A stretch of DNA of 64,000 nucleotides from Boseongicola sp. (GTDB lineage Bacteria; Pseudomonadota; Alphaproteobacteria; Rhodobacterales; Rhodobacteraceae), in assembly GCA_014075275.1 (NCBI GenBank), contig CP046179.1:304501-368500 (forward strand). The letters are read 5' to 3'. Of the stretch, positions 17,855-28,953 are shown in pieces. Below the pieces are notes generated by a model. That model saw only the letters and a list, made by a program, of their open reading frames with translations, was not told the DNA's origin and searched no databases. The stretch's first letter is position 1; the number at the start of each line of letters is the position of its first letter. A program made the translations under genes and the position numbers.

Positions 17855-19918
17855 ATGGACACCGGCAGCATCATATTTGATCCGCTTCTGCCATGGGCTT
17901 CGCTCTGGGCCGGTGTCCTGCTGGGCGCGGTTTTCGTCGCCCTGGCGCTCTGGCGCGGACTGCCCGCATGGTGGTTGCGCGGCCTTGCCTTTGCCGTGCT
18001 TCTTCTGGCCACTGCCAACCCCTCGCTTCAGGTTGAAAACCGCGAAGATCTGACGGACATCGTGATCCTTGTCGTTGACGAAAGCGCCAGTCAGGGCATC
18101 GCTGACCGCCCGGAGCAAATCGCCGAAGCCACGGCCAAGGTCGAAGCCGAGATTGCCGGTCTTGAGAATACTGACCTTCGCATAATCCGGCTTTCGGACA
18201 GCGAAGACAATCAAGGCACGCTTCTTATGCAGACTTTGGCAAAAGCCATGGCCGAAGAACCGCGCGCCCGGTTAGCAGGAGCAATTCTCCTTACTGATGG
18301 TCAGCTGCACGACATCGACCGTGCGCCGGATTTGCCAGCGCCCTTACATGTCCTCCTGACCGGAAATGAGCGGGACTGGGATCGCCGCCTCATAATCACC
18401 AACGCCCCAGCCTTCGCCATTTTGGACGAACCTGTGACACTTTCGCTCAGGATTGAAGATCAGGGCCGCGCGCCGCAATCCCTTGCAGAGCGCGCCGAGA
18501 TCGAAATCGCAATAGACGGCAACGAACCACAACGTTTCCCTGTTCCCATCGGCGAAGATCTCGAACTTCCGGTCACTCTTCAACACGGGGGCACTAACGT
18601 TATTCAGTTCACCCTGCCTGAACAGCCCGGCGAATTGACAACGCGCAACAACTCTGCGGTCGTCCAGATCAACGGCGTTCGTGACCGCTTGCGTGTGCTT
18701 CTGGTCTCGGGCGAACCCCACGCCGGCGAACGCACTTGGCGCAACCTTTTGAAGTCAGATGCCTCGGTCGACCTGGTGCATTTCACCATCCTGCGTCCGC
18801 CGGAAAAACAAGACGGCGTACCTGTCAATGAGCTCAGTCTCATCGCGTTTCCCACGCGTGAGCTGTTTCTGGACAAAGTTGACGAGTTTGATCTGATCAT
18901 CTTCGACCGCTACAAGCGCCGGGGTATTCTACCGTCGATCTACCTCGACAACGTACGCCGTTATGTCGAAGATGGCGGCGCGCTTCTAATCGCCGCTGGC
19001 CCGGATTTCGCTTCGGCTGACAGCATCTATCGCTCGCCGCTGTCCGATATCCTGCCCGCCGCACCCACAGGCCGCGTGCTGGAAGAGCCTTTCCGCCCCG
19101 CCGTGACTGACATCGGCCACCGCCATCCGGTGACCGAAGGATTCGAACCTGATCCTGACAGCGAGGATCGACCCTGGGGCCGCTGGATGCGCTTGATTGA
19201 TGTCTTCCCGGAACGAGGCCAGTCGGTGATGTCCGGGCCGGAAGACCGACCTTTGCTGGTTTTGGATCGCGTTGGCGAAGGCCGCGTAGCACTTCTGGCC
19301 TCTGATCATGCCTGGCTCTGGTCGCGCGGATTTGATGGCGGAGGCCCGCAATTAGAGCTGCTGCGCCGTCTCGCCCATTGGATGATGAAAGAACCGGACC
19401 TCGAAGAAGAGGCGCTTCTGGTCAGCGCCGAGGGCCAGACCATGACCATCACCCGCCGCACTTTGGGCGAGGCTGTAGGCGAAGTGCAGATCACGGCTCC
19501 CGATGGCACCCAGACCTTGCTATCTCTGGACCCCGAAAGCCCGGGCCGCTTCACAGCAACATTCGAAGGCCCCGAAATGGGGCTCTATCGGCTGAAAGAA
19601 GGCGAAGAAGAAGCTGTTATCGCACTCGGCCCCTCTGCCCCGCGCGAGTTCGAAGAGACCATTGCCAGCGCCACTGCCCTGACGCCACCCGTCGAAGCAA
19701 CGCGCGGTGGCCTCCGCCGGATCGAAGACGGTGTACCAGACATCCGCACCGTGCGGCCAGGGCGCGTGGCTGCTGGTCGTGGTTGGATCGGCATCACCCC
19801 GCGCGGCGCCTACATCACGGCAGACGTCAGCGTCTCACCGCTCCTTCCCGCCTGGGCGCTGCTCTTACTGGCTTCGCTTCTGGCAATTACGGCATGGCTC
19901 CGAGAAGGCCGCCGCTAG
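17855..19918 (+). CDS. Membrane protein of the MoxR operon, VWA/glutamine-amidotransferase-like fold
   Basis: 687 residues: two N-terminal membrane helices (about 12-55), a DIVILVVDESASQGI strand resembling a MIDAS-type VWA start, a middle region with a GATase1-like segment (LRVLLVSGEPHAGERTWRNL; DGGALLIAAGPDFAS) and a C-terminal helix (about 660-680). Homologues are often labelled putative glutamine amidotransferase, but I cannot see a Cys-His-Glu triad, so enzymatic activity is doubtful. It starts 41 nt after the DUF4159 gene and ends the operon. Confidence 0.8.
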   Translation: MDTGSIIFDPLLPWASLWAGVLLGAVFVALALWRGLPAWWLRGLAFAVLLLATANPSLQVENREDLTDIVILVVDESASQGIADRPEQIAEATAKVEAEIAGLENTDLRIIRLSDSEDNQGTLLMQTLAKAMAEEPRARLAGAILLTDGQLHDIDRAPDLPAPLHVLLTGNERDWDRRLIITNAPAFAILDEPVTLSLRIEDQGRAPQSLAERAEIEIAIDGNEPQRFPVPIGEDLELPVTLQHGGTNVIQFTLPEQPGELTTRNNSAVVQINGVRDRLRVLLVSGEPHAGERTWRNLLKSDASVDLVHFTILRPPEKQDGVPVNELSLIAFPTRELFLDKVDEFDLIIFDRYKRRGILPSIYLDNVRRYVEDGGALLIAAGPDFASADSIYRSPLSDILPAAPTGRVLEEPFRPAVTDIGHRHPVTEGFEPDPDSEDRPWGRWMRLIDVFPERGQSVMSGPEDRPLLVLDRVGEGRVALLASDHAWLWSRGFDGGGPQLELLRRLAHWMMKEPDLEEEALLVSAEGQTMTITRRTLGEAVGEVQITAPDGTQTLLSLDPESPGRFTATFEGPEMGLYRLKEGEEEAVIALGPSAPREFEETIASATALTPPVEATRGGLRRIEDGVPDIRTVRPGRVAAGRGWIGITPRGAYITADVSVSPLLPAWALLLLASLLAITAWLREGRR

Positions 19919-19950
19919 CTCTTTCTTTCTGGCAAAATTACTCCGAGGGT

Positions 19951-19992
19951 CCGGGGGCTGGCCCCCGGCGGTTCCCTGACGCAGTCAGGGAA
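19951..19992. terminator. Two adjacent hairpins between convergent genes
   Basis: CCGGGGGC/GCCCCCGG at 19951-19968 and TTCCCTGAC/GTCAGGGAA (loop GCA) at 19972-19992 lie between the MoxR operon and the convergent flavin reductase. Neither has a strong U-tract. They probably serve as a bidirectional end structure. Confidence 0.55.
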
Positions 19993-19999
19993 ACCAGCG

Positions 20000-20605
20000 T
20001 TACTCGCCCGGTCGCTTCAGGCTGAACACCTCAGTAATCCGGCTGTAATCGCGATATCCCAACCGGGTCAGCGGCTGATAAGACAACACATCGAATATCC
20101 CGTCCGAGACGCAATCATCCCGCAAATGCACACCGGTCACTTCGCCTAGCACCAGAAAATTCGCTTCGCCCTCCAGCGTCACAATCTGGCTCAACTTACA
20201 CTCCAGCGATGCCGGAGACCTCACCACGCGCGAACAGGCAATCGTATCGCATTCGGCGCGCTCAATTCCCGCCAGTTCAAACTCATCAATCTCGCGGCCC
20301 CAGGCCCCAGAGGTTTCGCTCATTGCCTCGCGCATCGCATATTCGACGACGTTCACGCAGAACACGCCGGTCTCACGAATGTTCGACACACTGTCCTTGG
20401 TCCCGTCCCGGTCCGGCTTGGCGCTGGTTGACGCAAACATCACCTGTGGTGGCACGTAAGCAACGGCATTGAAGAACGAATAAGGTGCAAGGTTCTCCGA
20501 CCCATCCGATCCGCGCGTTGATATCCAACCGATGGGCCGGGGTGTCACAATGGCATTGAAGGGGTTGTGCTTCAGGCCGTGGCCGTTTTCGGGGCGATAG
20601 AACAT
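20000..20605 (-). CDS. Flavin reductase family protein (FMN-binding split barrel)
   Basis: 201 residues. FMN-binding split-barrel landmarks are TPRPIGWISTRGSDGSENLA (about 20-39), APYSFFNAVAYVPPQVMFAS and the KDSVSNIRETGVFCVNVV segment. Such proteins reduce flavin for partner monooxygenases or bind FMN directly. I start it at ATG 20605, since residues upstream in the longer frame overlap the divergent GNAT leader and do not match the family. Partner enzyme not evident nearby. Confidence 0.88.
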   Translation of the reverse strand: MFYRPENGHGLKHNPFNAIVTPRPIGWISTRGSDGSENLAPYSFFNAVAYVPPQVMFASTSAKPDRDGTKDSVSNIRETGVFCVNVVEYAMREAMSETSGAWGREIDEFELAGIERAECDTIACSRVVRSPASLECKLSQIVTLEGEANFLVLGEVTGVHLRDDCVSDGIFDVLSYQPLTRLGYRDYSRITEVFSLKRPGE

Positions 20606-20697
20606 CAAAAGCCTCAAATCATCGTTGCTGGTTTGTGCCTTGGGTAGTGCCGTGCTACGGCCAAGTCCACAAGGCATCAAAACGACGACAGGCAAAG

Positions 20698-21183
20698 ATG
20701 TATCGGCTGGCACCTGAAACGCCGCAGGACTGGTGGGAGGTCGAAGCGCTCTACGACCAATGCTTTGCGCCCGGGCGCGAGGCGCTGTCGTCGTACCGTT
20801 TGCGCGATGATGTGCCGCCCGTGGCTGGCCTCAGCCTCGTGGCGCGGGATGAGGCTGACATTCTGGCCGGAGCCATCCGCTATTGGCCGGTGCGCATCGG
20901 ACAGGCGCCGACACTTCTGCTAGGCCCCATCGCCGTCCACCCGACACGTCAAGGTGAAGGTCTGGGCGCACTTTTGGTTGAAGAAAGCCTGGATCGCGCA
21001 ACACGTTGGGATCGAGTATTGCTTGTCGGCGACGCACCTTACTACGGGCGCTTTGGCTTCAAGCAGTTAAGTGGGATCGAAATGCCCCCGCCAACGAACC
21101 CGGATCGGATACTCGGTCGGTCACTAGCACCCAATGCCTGGGATGGCGTGGTCGGAAAAGTCGAAAAATGGTCGCCGGCTTGA
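20698..21183 (+). CDS. GNAT family N-acetyltransferase
   Basis: 161 residues with the acetyl-CoA-binding motif A LLGPIAVHPTRQGEGLGALL (about 74-93) and a late strand YYGRFGFKQL (about 115-124). Start ATG 20698 is chosen over 20635 because MYRLAPETPQDWWEV is the usual short N-terminus. Resembles YhbS-type acetyltransferases; substrate unknown. Divergent from the flavin reductase. Confidence 0.88.
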   Translation: MYRLAPETPQDWWEVEALYDQCFAPGREALSSYRLRDDVPPVAGLSLVARDEADILAGAIRYWPVRIGQAPTLLLGPIAVHPTRQGEGLGALLVEESLDRATRWDRVLLVGDAPYYGRFGFKQLSGIEMPPPTNPDRILGRSLAPNAWDGVVGKVEKWSPA

Positions 21184-21193
21184 CCTAAACGGG

Positions 21194-22812
<1,619 letters not shown>

Positions 22813-22873
22813 CTAGTTGTAAGAACGTCATAGAAACCCGTTATCGTACTCGCAAGCATCTAGGACCGGTGAA

Positions 22874-23272
22874 ATGAACGATCTTGCCGAATTCAACTGG
22901 TATTCGAACGAATCCTCAACATTTGGCGACCGTTTGGCCGCAGCGCGCGAAAGTCTCGGGCTTTCGCAGTCGGATTTGGCCAAGAAACTGGGTGTGTCCG
23001 CAGATTCGGTGGAAGGTTGGGAAAACGATGTGCGCGAACCGCGTGCGAACCGCCTTCAAATGCTTTCAGGTGTTCTGAATGTTTCCATTCCTTGGCTGTT
23101 GATCGGCGAGGGTGATGGATTGGCTGCGCCCGGCGCCGATGAGCCACAAGCAGATCTTGACGATCTGATGAGCGAATTCCGCTTGTTGCGCTCGCAGATG
23201 ACTAAGGCCGCTGATCGCATGGGCGTGCTGGAAAAGCGCCTCAAGTCCGCCATGACCGATCACGCAGCATGA
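22874..23272 (+). CDS. XRE-family helix-turn-helix regulator
   Basis: 132 residues. An HTH_3 domain covers about residues 18-75 (RLAAARESLGLSQSDLAKKL, then GVSADSVEGWENDVREPR), and a C-terminal helical tail may oligomerise (LDDLMSEFRLLRSQMTKAAD). Its stop overlaps the sdhE start by 4 nt (ATGA), so the two are co-translated. Divergent from the aminotransferase. Confidence 0.9.
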   Translation: MNDLAEFNWYSNESSTFGDRLAAARESLGLSQSDLAKKLGVSADSVEGWENDVREPRANRLQMLSGVLNVSIPWLLIGEGDGLAAPGADEPQADLDDLMSEFRLLRSQMTKAADRMGVLEKRLKSAMTDHAA

Positions 23273-23529
23273 CCGAAGCCCGCGATGTGCGTCTGCGTCG
23301 TCTGAAGATGCGGTCCTGGCGTCGCGGGACCAAAGAAATGGATATGATTCTGGGGCCGTTTTTTGATGCGAGTTCCGGTGATCTCAGCGATGAAACGCTG
23401 GACCATTACGAAACGCTCTTGGACGAGAATGATCAGGATTTGTATCAGTGGGTCAGCGGCCAGATTGAGCCGCCCGCGCAATTTTCCGTTCTGGTCGGGA
23501 CCATTCGCACATACGCGCTGTCCAGTTGA
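23269..23529 (+). CDS. sdhE: FAD assembly factor SdhE (succinate dehydrogenase assembly factor 2)
   Basis: 86 residues. Carries the RGTKEMD segment (about 19-25) with the RGxxE motif needed for flavin attachment to SdhA, then MDMILGPFFD and the DLYQWVSGQ segment near the C-terminus. It assists covalent flavinylation of succinate dehydrogenase. Coupled to an XRE-type regulator by a 4-nt overlap; no sdh genes lie in the window. Confidence 0.92.
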   Translation: MTEARDVRLRRLKMRSWRRGTKEMDMILGPFFDASSGDLSDETLDHYETLLDENDQDLYQWVSGQIEPPAQFSVLVGTIRTYALSS

Positions 23530-23632
23530 TCGGCAAAGTTTTCGCTGAATCTGAAATGCTTTAACGTAATGTTCGGAATTTTCGACGAATTCTGACCCCG
23601 AGCGAGCAGTTTTTGATCCAGGGGTTTCATCA

Positions 23633-24133
23633 ATGTCAATGTATCAACAGGTTTCAGATCCAGAAGTGGGCGCAGTTTTCAAACGCGATTATCTGGAAAG
23701 CCTTGGCATGGTGGAACGTCTCCACCGGCTGCTACTGGATGTCATCAAGGATGAATTTGAACGCCTGGGTATTCTCGAGATAAACGCCGTTCAGGCTCTC
23801 TTGCTTTTCAATATCGGGGATCACGAAGTTACCGCCGGTGAACTGAAATCGCGCGGTTATTATCAGGGATCGAACGTGTCATATAACCTTAAAAAGCTGG
23901 TCGACATGGGCTTCATGCACCACCAGCGCTGCGAAATCGACCGCCGTTCTGTGCGGGTGCGACTGACTGACAAGGGCCGCCACGTGCGCAAAGTCGTCGA
24001 TGACCTGTTCACGAACCAGGCTGAGTCATTGGCGGGTGACAGCGATATTGGCGCAGGCAAGATCAACCAGATAAACGATGCGTTGGGACGGATCGAAAGG
24101 TTCTGGAGCCATCAAATCCGCTACATTTACTAA
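23633..24133 (+). CDS. MarR-type winged-helix regulator (LdtR-like)
   Basis: 166 residues. Winged-helix landmarks are LEINAVQALLLFNIG (about 48-62), the recognition region GELKSRGYYQGSNVSYNLKK (about 69-88) and the wing RCEIDRRSVRVRLTDKGR. The sequence resembles the LdtR/conserved alphaproteobacterial MarR group linked to envelope and stress control; that function is inferred. ATG 23633, with AGGGG nearby. It converges with the DUF1194 gene. Confidence 0.85.
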   Translation: MSMYQQVSDPEVGAVFKRDYLESLGMVERLHRLLLDVIKDEFERLGILEINAVQALLLFNIGDHEVTAGELKSRGYYQGSNVSYNLKKLVDMGFMHHQRCEIDRRSVRVRLTDKGRHVRKVVDDLFTNQAESLAGDSDIGAGKINQINDALGRIERFWSHQIRYIY

Positions 24134-24148
24134 GTGCTGTTCTGGCAG

Positions 24149-24955
24149 CTATTGGCTGGCCACATAGGCGGCTGGCCGGACCTCTACCAATGTCGATCTG
24201 GGCGATGGCAACGTGCTAACTGGCCGCGTCGCCAGCTCGCGCAATAACTTGCGTGCCATTGCTGTAGTGTAGTCCTGATATCCTCTGGCCACCTCAATGA
24301 ACGCATCGGGCCCCCTAATGACGTTCGCCTCAAAATATGATGTCATCTCAAGAATATCGACCTCGGAGTAGTCCGTCGAGTTGTTCGCCCGCCGCACAAT
24401 CACCAACGCGTTGATATCCATCGACCCAAGGCTACCGTCTTGCATCACATGTTTCGGCGCGGGCCAATCGTTATTCATGCCGTCGGCCGATACATCCAGC
24501 GTCTGCTTCCAGCACTGTGGCGCGCGACCCATCATCTCGGCTCCAAAGACCATTGCAGCCCCCAGGCCGGTGATATTTGGCGCCCGCGACCGGCTCCGTG
24601 ACTTCAACACCTGACTGACCGCAGCAATATCATCCGCGCTCTCAATAAGCCGCCAGTCCACCAGAACTTGCTGATAAGACGCCGAAGACCACTCAAACAC
24701 CGACATCGCAACCGGCAACTCCGGGATCGCCAGCAAGGCCGCCTGAACGTCGCTGTTTGTCAGAGCGTCAGCGACTCCATGTAGCTGCAGCTGATACTCT
24801 TCGGCATCCACCGACCCCGAAACGTCCAATGCCAATGATAACGCCAATCGGCACGCCGCCTGCGCACCTCCGGCAGCGGCCATTGATGCAGCAACGGCCG
24901 CACTCGCCACAATGGCTTGCAGTGTCGTCATCCAAGGCAAGGCACGACGCCTCAC
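24149..24955 (-). CDS. DUF1194 VWA-like secreted protein
   Basis: 268 residues with a signal peptide (hydrophobic about 10-28, cleavage near AQA) and then a VWA-like fold with a MIDAS motif, LALDVSGSVDAEEYQLQL. DUF1194 proteins are periplasmic and of unknown role. Start is GTG 24955, which overlaps the VOC gene stop (GTGA); an internal ATG at 24931 is an alternative. Metal-ion-dependent adhesion is suggested by DxSGS but not proven. Confidence 0.87.
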   Translation of the reverse strand: MRRRALPWMTTLQAIVASAAVAASMAAAGGAQAACRLALSLALDVSGSVDAEEYQLQLHGVADALTNSDVQAALLAIPELPVAMSVFEWSSASYQQVLVDWRLIESADDIAAVSQVLKSRSRSRAPNITGLGAAMVFGAEMMGRAPQCWKQTLDVSADGMNNDWPAPKHVMQDGSLGSMDINALVIVRRANNSTDYSEVDILEMTSYFEANVIRGPDAFIEVARGYQDYTTAMARKLLRELATRPVSTLPSPRSTLVEVRPAAYVASQ

Positions 24956-25380
24956 CAGTGCCCGACGCTTTCCATGCTGGCCCAGGGCTCTTGTTTCGGC
25001 AGATCATCGCCACGCTGTATCAGCTCGATCGATATGTTGTCCGGCGATCTCACAAAAGCCATGTGCCCATCACGCGGAGGCCGGTTAATCTCCACCCCAT
25101 TATCCATAAGGTGCTGACACAAAGCGTAAATATCGTCCACACGGTATGCCAGATGACCAAAATGACGGCTGTCCGATGGCAACCCGTCGTCGCCATCCCA
25201 GTTATAAGTCAACTCTACCGCCGCATTCGCTTGACCCGGAGGTGCCATGAACACCAAGGTAAAACGCCCACCTTCGCTGCTGGTTCGCTTTGTCTCTTCC
25301 AACCCCAAAAGCTGAAAAAATTTGATTGAGACGTCCAAGTCTTTCACCCGGACCATAGTGTGTAAATACTCGATGCCCAT
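24952..25380 (-). CDS. VOC-family protein, lactoylglutathione-lyase-like
   Basis: 142 residues, start ATG 25380 with GGAGAG upstream. Glyoxalase I-like landmarks are EYLHTMVRVKDLDVSIKFFQ (about 3-22), a metal His in MVR-adjacent LHTM, ELTYNWDG (about 69-76), GHLAYRVDDIY (about 86-96) and DPDNISIELIQ-like SPDNISIELIQRG. It likely detoxifies methylglyoxal-glutathione hemithioacetal. It is longer in the open frame but the upstream part is not family-like. Confidence 0.9.
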   Translation of the reverse strand: MGIEYLHTMVRVKDLDVSIKFFQLLGLEETKRTSSEGGRFTLVFMAPPGQANAAVELTYNWDGDDGLPSDSRHFGHLAYRVDDIYALCQHLMDNGVEINRPPRDGHMAFVRSPDNISIELIQRGDDLPKQEPWASMESVGHW

Positions 25381-25494
25381 TAGTCTCTCCGATCGGTTAA
25401 GCATCCGCCCTTCGGCGCGCGGATTTTGCCCAAGGATAAGACCAACGGCACCAATTGACGAGGTGATCTCGCCAACAATCGGCAATGAATCAGT

Positions 25495-26919
25495 TCAAAA
25501 TCGCGAGACGGCCGTCAAACCAGCTGAAAATGAATTCCGGTCATAGATACCAACATTTGAATTGGTGCGCCGATAATCAACCGACAAGCGTGGTGAGAAT
25601 CCATAATAGCTCACCTCAGGCCAGACCAAATCGACTCCAACATTGACGCTCAGATCGTCGCGACCCAGCACCACTGATGTAAACTCGGTGTAAAGGCGCT
25701 GCTCGATCGATCCTCGAACCGTGGGTTGAATGCCCCATACATCATCAAACCTGCGACTTGCCCGCAGCTGGGTCGAAAAATGATCGGACGTCGCCGAGTC
25801 AGACCAGACATTTTTGACGGCAATGCCAAAAGAATAGTTTCCACCATTCTCAGTCGCCCGTGTTGCATCGGCCGAAAATCCAAGGCTGTGCGACGAATTG
25901 ATATCGTTATCCAACCGCTTTTCCGAACGCGCCGTCGCGCCAAAACGCAACCCACGGCCTTCCTCTTGGCGCACGCTCTGTGAAAACTGTAGTTCAACCC
26001 ATCGCGCCAGTCCTTTGTCGCCATACCAGCTTTGTCCGATCAGTCCGGTTGCTTGACTTGGTCCCAACTCCGGCCAAATCAGCCTTTGGTGGCGAACGCC
26101 AGTTATCAATACGCCGTAGTTGAAATCAGATGATGCCACGCCGGGCGCTTCCAGTTTGGCATCATCACCCAGCCAGATTCTTCTGTAAAACACTTCTCCA
26201 ACCAGGCTGGTCCGGTGCTTCTCTGTCTCCGACAGTCGATAGCTTAAAGAAACGCCCGTCGAAGCCTCATACCCACCCAGTTCCACACCTGACGGATCCA
26301 GAACAAAAGGCAATCCGCCGATCTCGATCTCGGCGGTTTCGGCGCCATTGTTCACGTTGTTGGAAGGTCGAACGGTTAAGCTCAATTGAAGCGACAGAGG
26401 ATTACGCCGTGCAACCTGCTGAAACGCCCGTGCTACAATTTGCTTCCGCTGGGGGTCGTCGCCGCCGACCTGATCCGCCCGACGCAACCAAATCTGCGCG
26501 CGCGTGTATTGCTCTTGTCGGGTGTGGACGTCCGCTGCCAACATGGCTGCGTCAAATTTGAGGTTCGGATTTTAGGCAAGCTGATATGCACGAGCCGAAG
26601 CATCCCGCGATGCTCTAAGATCGCCTCTTCCCCGTGCCACGAGGGCCTGGATCAAATGAGCTTCCGCATCCGAAGGATTGCGCTCGATCAGTGCCTTGGA
26701 AATGGCATCGGCCATCTCCGCATTTCCGCCAGCCAGCGCCTGTCGTGCCAAACCCCGTGCCTGTGCAGGTGACATCTGAACCCGCGAAGGCTGCGCGACT
26801 TCCTGCGCCGCCAGCGGAACAGGAGTACCGGTTCCAATAAAGAGAAAGAAGGCCGCAAATGCGGCCTTCAAACTGTTGTTCAAGCCAGCCCGGAATGGGC
26901 CGCAAGAATATTTGGACAT
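25495..26919 (-). pseudogene. Slam-like outer-membrane protein (surface lipoprotein assembly modifier), split by in-frame TAA
   Basis: Type XI secretion-type translocon that helps lipoproteins reach the cell surface. The frame from ATG 26919 encodes a signal-peptide-like segment (about 15-38) and TPR-like helices (QARGLARQALAGGNAEMADA; NPSDAEAHLIQALVARGRGD), hits TAA at 26572-26574 (codon 116), then continues in the same frame with NPNLKFDAAMLAADVH and a long beta-barrel rich in alternating aromatic strands, ending in AVSRF, a typical outer-membrane C-terminal Phe. Full length would be 474 codons, right for Slam. GAA, CAA or AAA to TAA are possible; CAA is a C-to-T change. Confidence 0.78.
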
Positions 26920-26921
26920 TC

Positions 26922-27755
26922 TCAGTCTTTCGTTGCGATAAATGTACCGGTTTCCTTGGATCCGACTTCGGTATCTCCGTCGAACTCGTCAGCCGTGATA
27001 ATGAAATGTCCACCGACGGTTTCGGCGTCAGTTCCGCCGAAAACACCGCTGTAGGTTCCGGAATGGAATTCGTCGCCCATTGCATCAATGCTGAGGGCGT
27101 TCCCCGTAAAGGCGCCATTGACGATATCGGTATCGTCAAAGATCAGGTCCAGTTCCTGCGTCGCGGAAGTAAGGGTGATGATGTCTCGGCCTGTGGTCGA
27201 GCCATTGATGACGCCATCAGTGAAGTCGACATTGAACGAGATGGCACCCTGCGAGTTGTAGGTATCTGAACTACCGTTTAACAGGACAATGCCCGCATAT
27301 TGACCCGAGTAAGTTGCCAGCTCTGCAACCGGCAAGTTCGCCGGATCGTTCAGGCGAAGGAATGTGCCCTCGTATCCAAAGCTGCGATACCCTTCCATCA
27401 CAGCGGCTTGTCCAACTGTCACGCTGCCGTCCGCGCTGGTCTCGTAGTAGGCGTTGTATAGCAATGCCGCAGCTGACGGATCGTCGCTAATGTAAAGAGC
27501 AAAACCGTTGACCGCGCCCGCTAGTGTGTATGTGCCGGCAAGAACAGTCTCGTCAAACGGCAGCCCGGTGATTTCCAGCACCGCACCGTCCAGATTAACT
27601 GCGGTGATATCGCCGCTACAGACAAATGCACCTTCACAGGTATCGCTGGGATCGCCGCCGCCGTCACCGCCCCCATCGCCCAAGTCGGCAATGCCTTGTC
27701 CGCCACACGCGGCAAGCGCCAAAAACGCTGTTGTCACTGCTAAATGAAGTTTCAT
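26922..27755 (-). CDS. TbpB-like surface lipoprotein, probable Slam substrate
   Basis: 277 residues. Lipoprotein signal: hydrophobic core then LAAC (lipid Cys about residue 17), a Gly/Asp-rich linker (DLGDGGGDGGGDPSD), and an all-beta body. The C-terminal segment HSGTYSGVFGGTDAETVGGHF matches the eight-strand barrel of the transferrin-binding-protein-like/TbpBBD family used by Slam clients. It sits 2 nt before the Slam-like gene, which is the usual client-translocon pairing. No TonB receptor is nearby, so ligand is unknown. With the Slam gene broken, it may stay periplasmic. Confidence 0.8.
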   Translation of the reverse strand: MKLHLAVTTAFLALAACGGQGIADLGDGGGDGGGDPSDTCEGAFVCSGDITAVNLDGAVLEITGLPFDETVLAGTYTLAGAVNGFALYISDDPSAAALLYNAYYETSADGSVTVGQAAVMEGYRSFGYEGTFLRLNDPANLPVAELATYSGQYAGIVLLNGSSDTYNSQGAISFNVDFTDGVINGSTTGRDIITLTSATQELDLIFDDTDIVNGAFTGNALSIDAMGDEFHSGTYSGVFGGTDAETVGGHFIITADEFDGDTEVGSKETGTFIATKD

Positions 27756-27953
27756 GCCTATAACTGCCCTCTATCTGATTTTGGCCAAATCCTGCCAGAC
27801 ATGGCGAATATGTCAACGCCCGTTAATCAATTTGCATCCACCCTAGGCACAATGCGCCTCTTTCGCAACGCAAACGCCGCATATTGTGGTTCACCCTGCC
27901 GCCGCACATAGATAGAGTGCCCAAGCGACTCATGCCAAGACGAGGGAAACCCC

Positions 27954-28859
27954 ATGCTCACACCGGAACAACAGGCCGAAATCGACGAACTCAGAAGCGC
28001 GCCTCAGCCAACGCTCCGCGCCGTCGCCCTTGGCATGGAAAAGCACCTCTACACCGCTTACCCCGTCCTCGATCACGGCCTCATCCGCGTCATCGACTAC
28101 ATGGGCGACGACAACGCCATCACCCAGGCCGCCCGCGTCTCTTACGGCAAAGGCACCAAAGCCGTCTCCAACGACGAAGGCCTCATCCGCTACCTCATGC
28201 GCCACTGGCACTCGACCCCGTTCGAGATGTGCGAGGTTAAATTCCACGTCAAACTGCCTGTCTTCGTCGCCCGCCAGTGGATCCGCCACCGCACCGCCAA
28301 CGTCAACGAATACTCGGCCCGCTACTCGATCCTGGACCGCGAATTCTACATCCCCGAACCCGACGCCCTGAACGCCCAGTCCAAGGTCAACAACCAGGGC
28401 CGCGGCGACATTCTGCAAGGCGCCGAAGCCGAACGCGTGCTGGAAATCCTGAAATCCGACGCCATGCGCAGCTACGACCACTACGAAGAAATGCTCAGCC
28501 AGGATGGTCAGGATGGCCTTGCCCGCGAACTTGCCCGCATGAACCTGCCCGCCAACGTCTACACCCAATGGTATTGGAAAGTTGACCTGCACAACCTCTT
28601 CCACTTCCTGCGTCTGCGCGCCGACGCCCACGCCCAATACGAAATCCGCGTCTACGCGGAAGAGATGTGCAAACTGGTCAAAGACTGGGTGCCCTTCGCC
28701 TATGGAGCGTTCGAGGACTACCGCATGGGAGGAGCCACCCTGTCCGGCAAAGCTTTAGATTGTGTCCGCCGGATGCTACAAGGCGAGGACGTGACGCAAG
28801 AGACCTCCGGTATGTCGAAGGGGGAATGGCGGGAGTTTATGGGGGTTATTGGAGGGTGA
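27954..28859 (+). CDS. thyX: FAD-dependent thymidylate synthase
   Basis: Makes dTMP from dUMP with methylene-THF, NADPH and FAD. 301 residues. ThyX signature RHR-x7-S is intact: [11 protein letters not shown], Arg at 111. Other landmarks are [37 protein letters not shown] and the late [20 protein letters not shown]. The gene is very C-rich at third positions compared with the AT-richer genes that follow. It is the only thymidylate synthase in the window. Confidence 0.96.
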   Translation: MLTPEQQAEIDELRSAPQPTLRAVALGMEKHLYTAYPVLDHGLIRVIDYMGDDNAITQAARVSYGKGTKAVSNDEGLIRYLMRHWHSTPFEMCEVKFHVKLPVFVARQWIRHRTANVNEYSARYSILDREFYIPEPDALNAQSKVNNQGRGDILQGAEAERVLEILKSDAMRSYDHYEEMLSQDGQDGLARELARMNLPANVYTQWYWKVDLHNLFHFLRLRADAHAQYEIRVYAEEMCKLVKDWVPFAYGAFEDYRMGGATLSGKALDCVRRMLQGEDVTQETSGMSKGEWREFMGVIGG

Positions 28860-28953
28860 AATTCCGCGAGGTTTACCACCCCAACTGATTTCTCGAGTTC
28901 GAGATACGATACTTCCAAGAATGTATTGCGCCCACAATTGTTTTGGACGGCGT

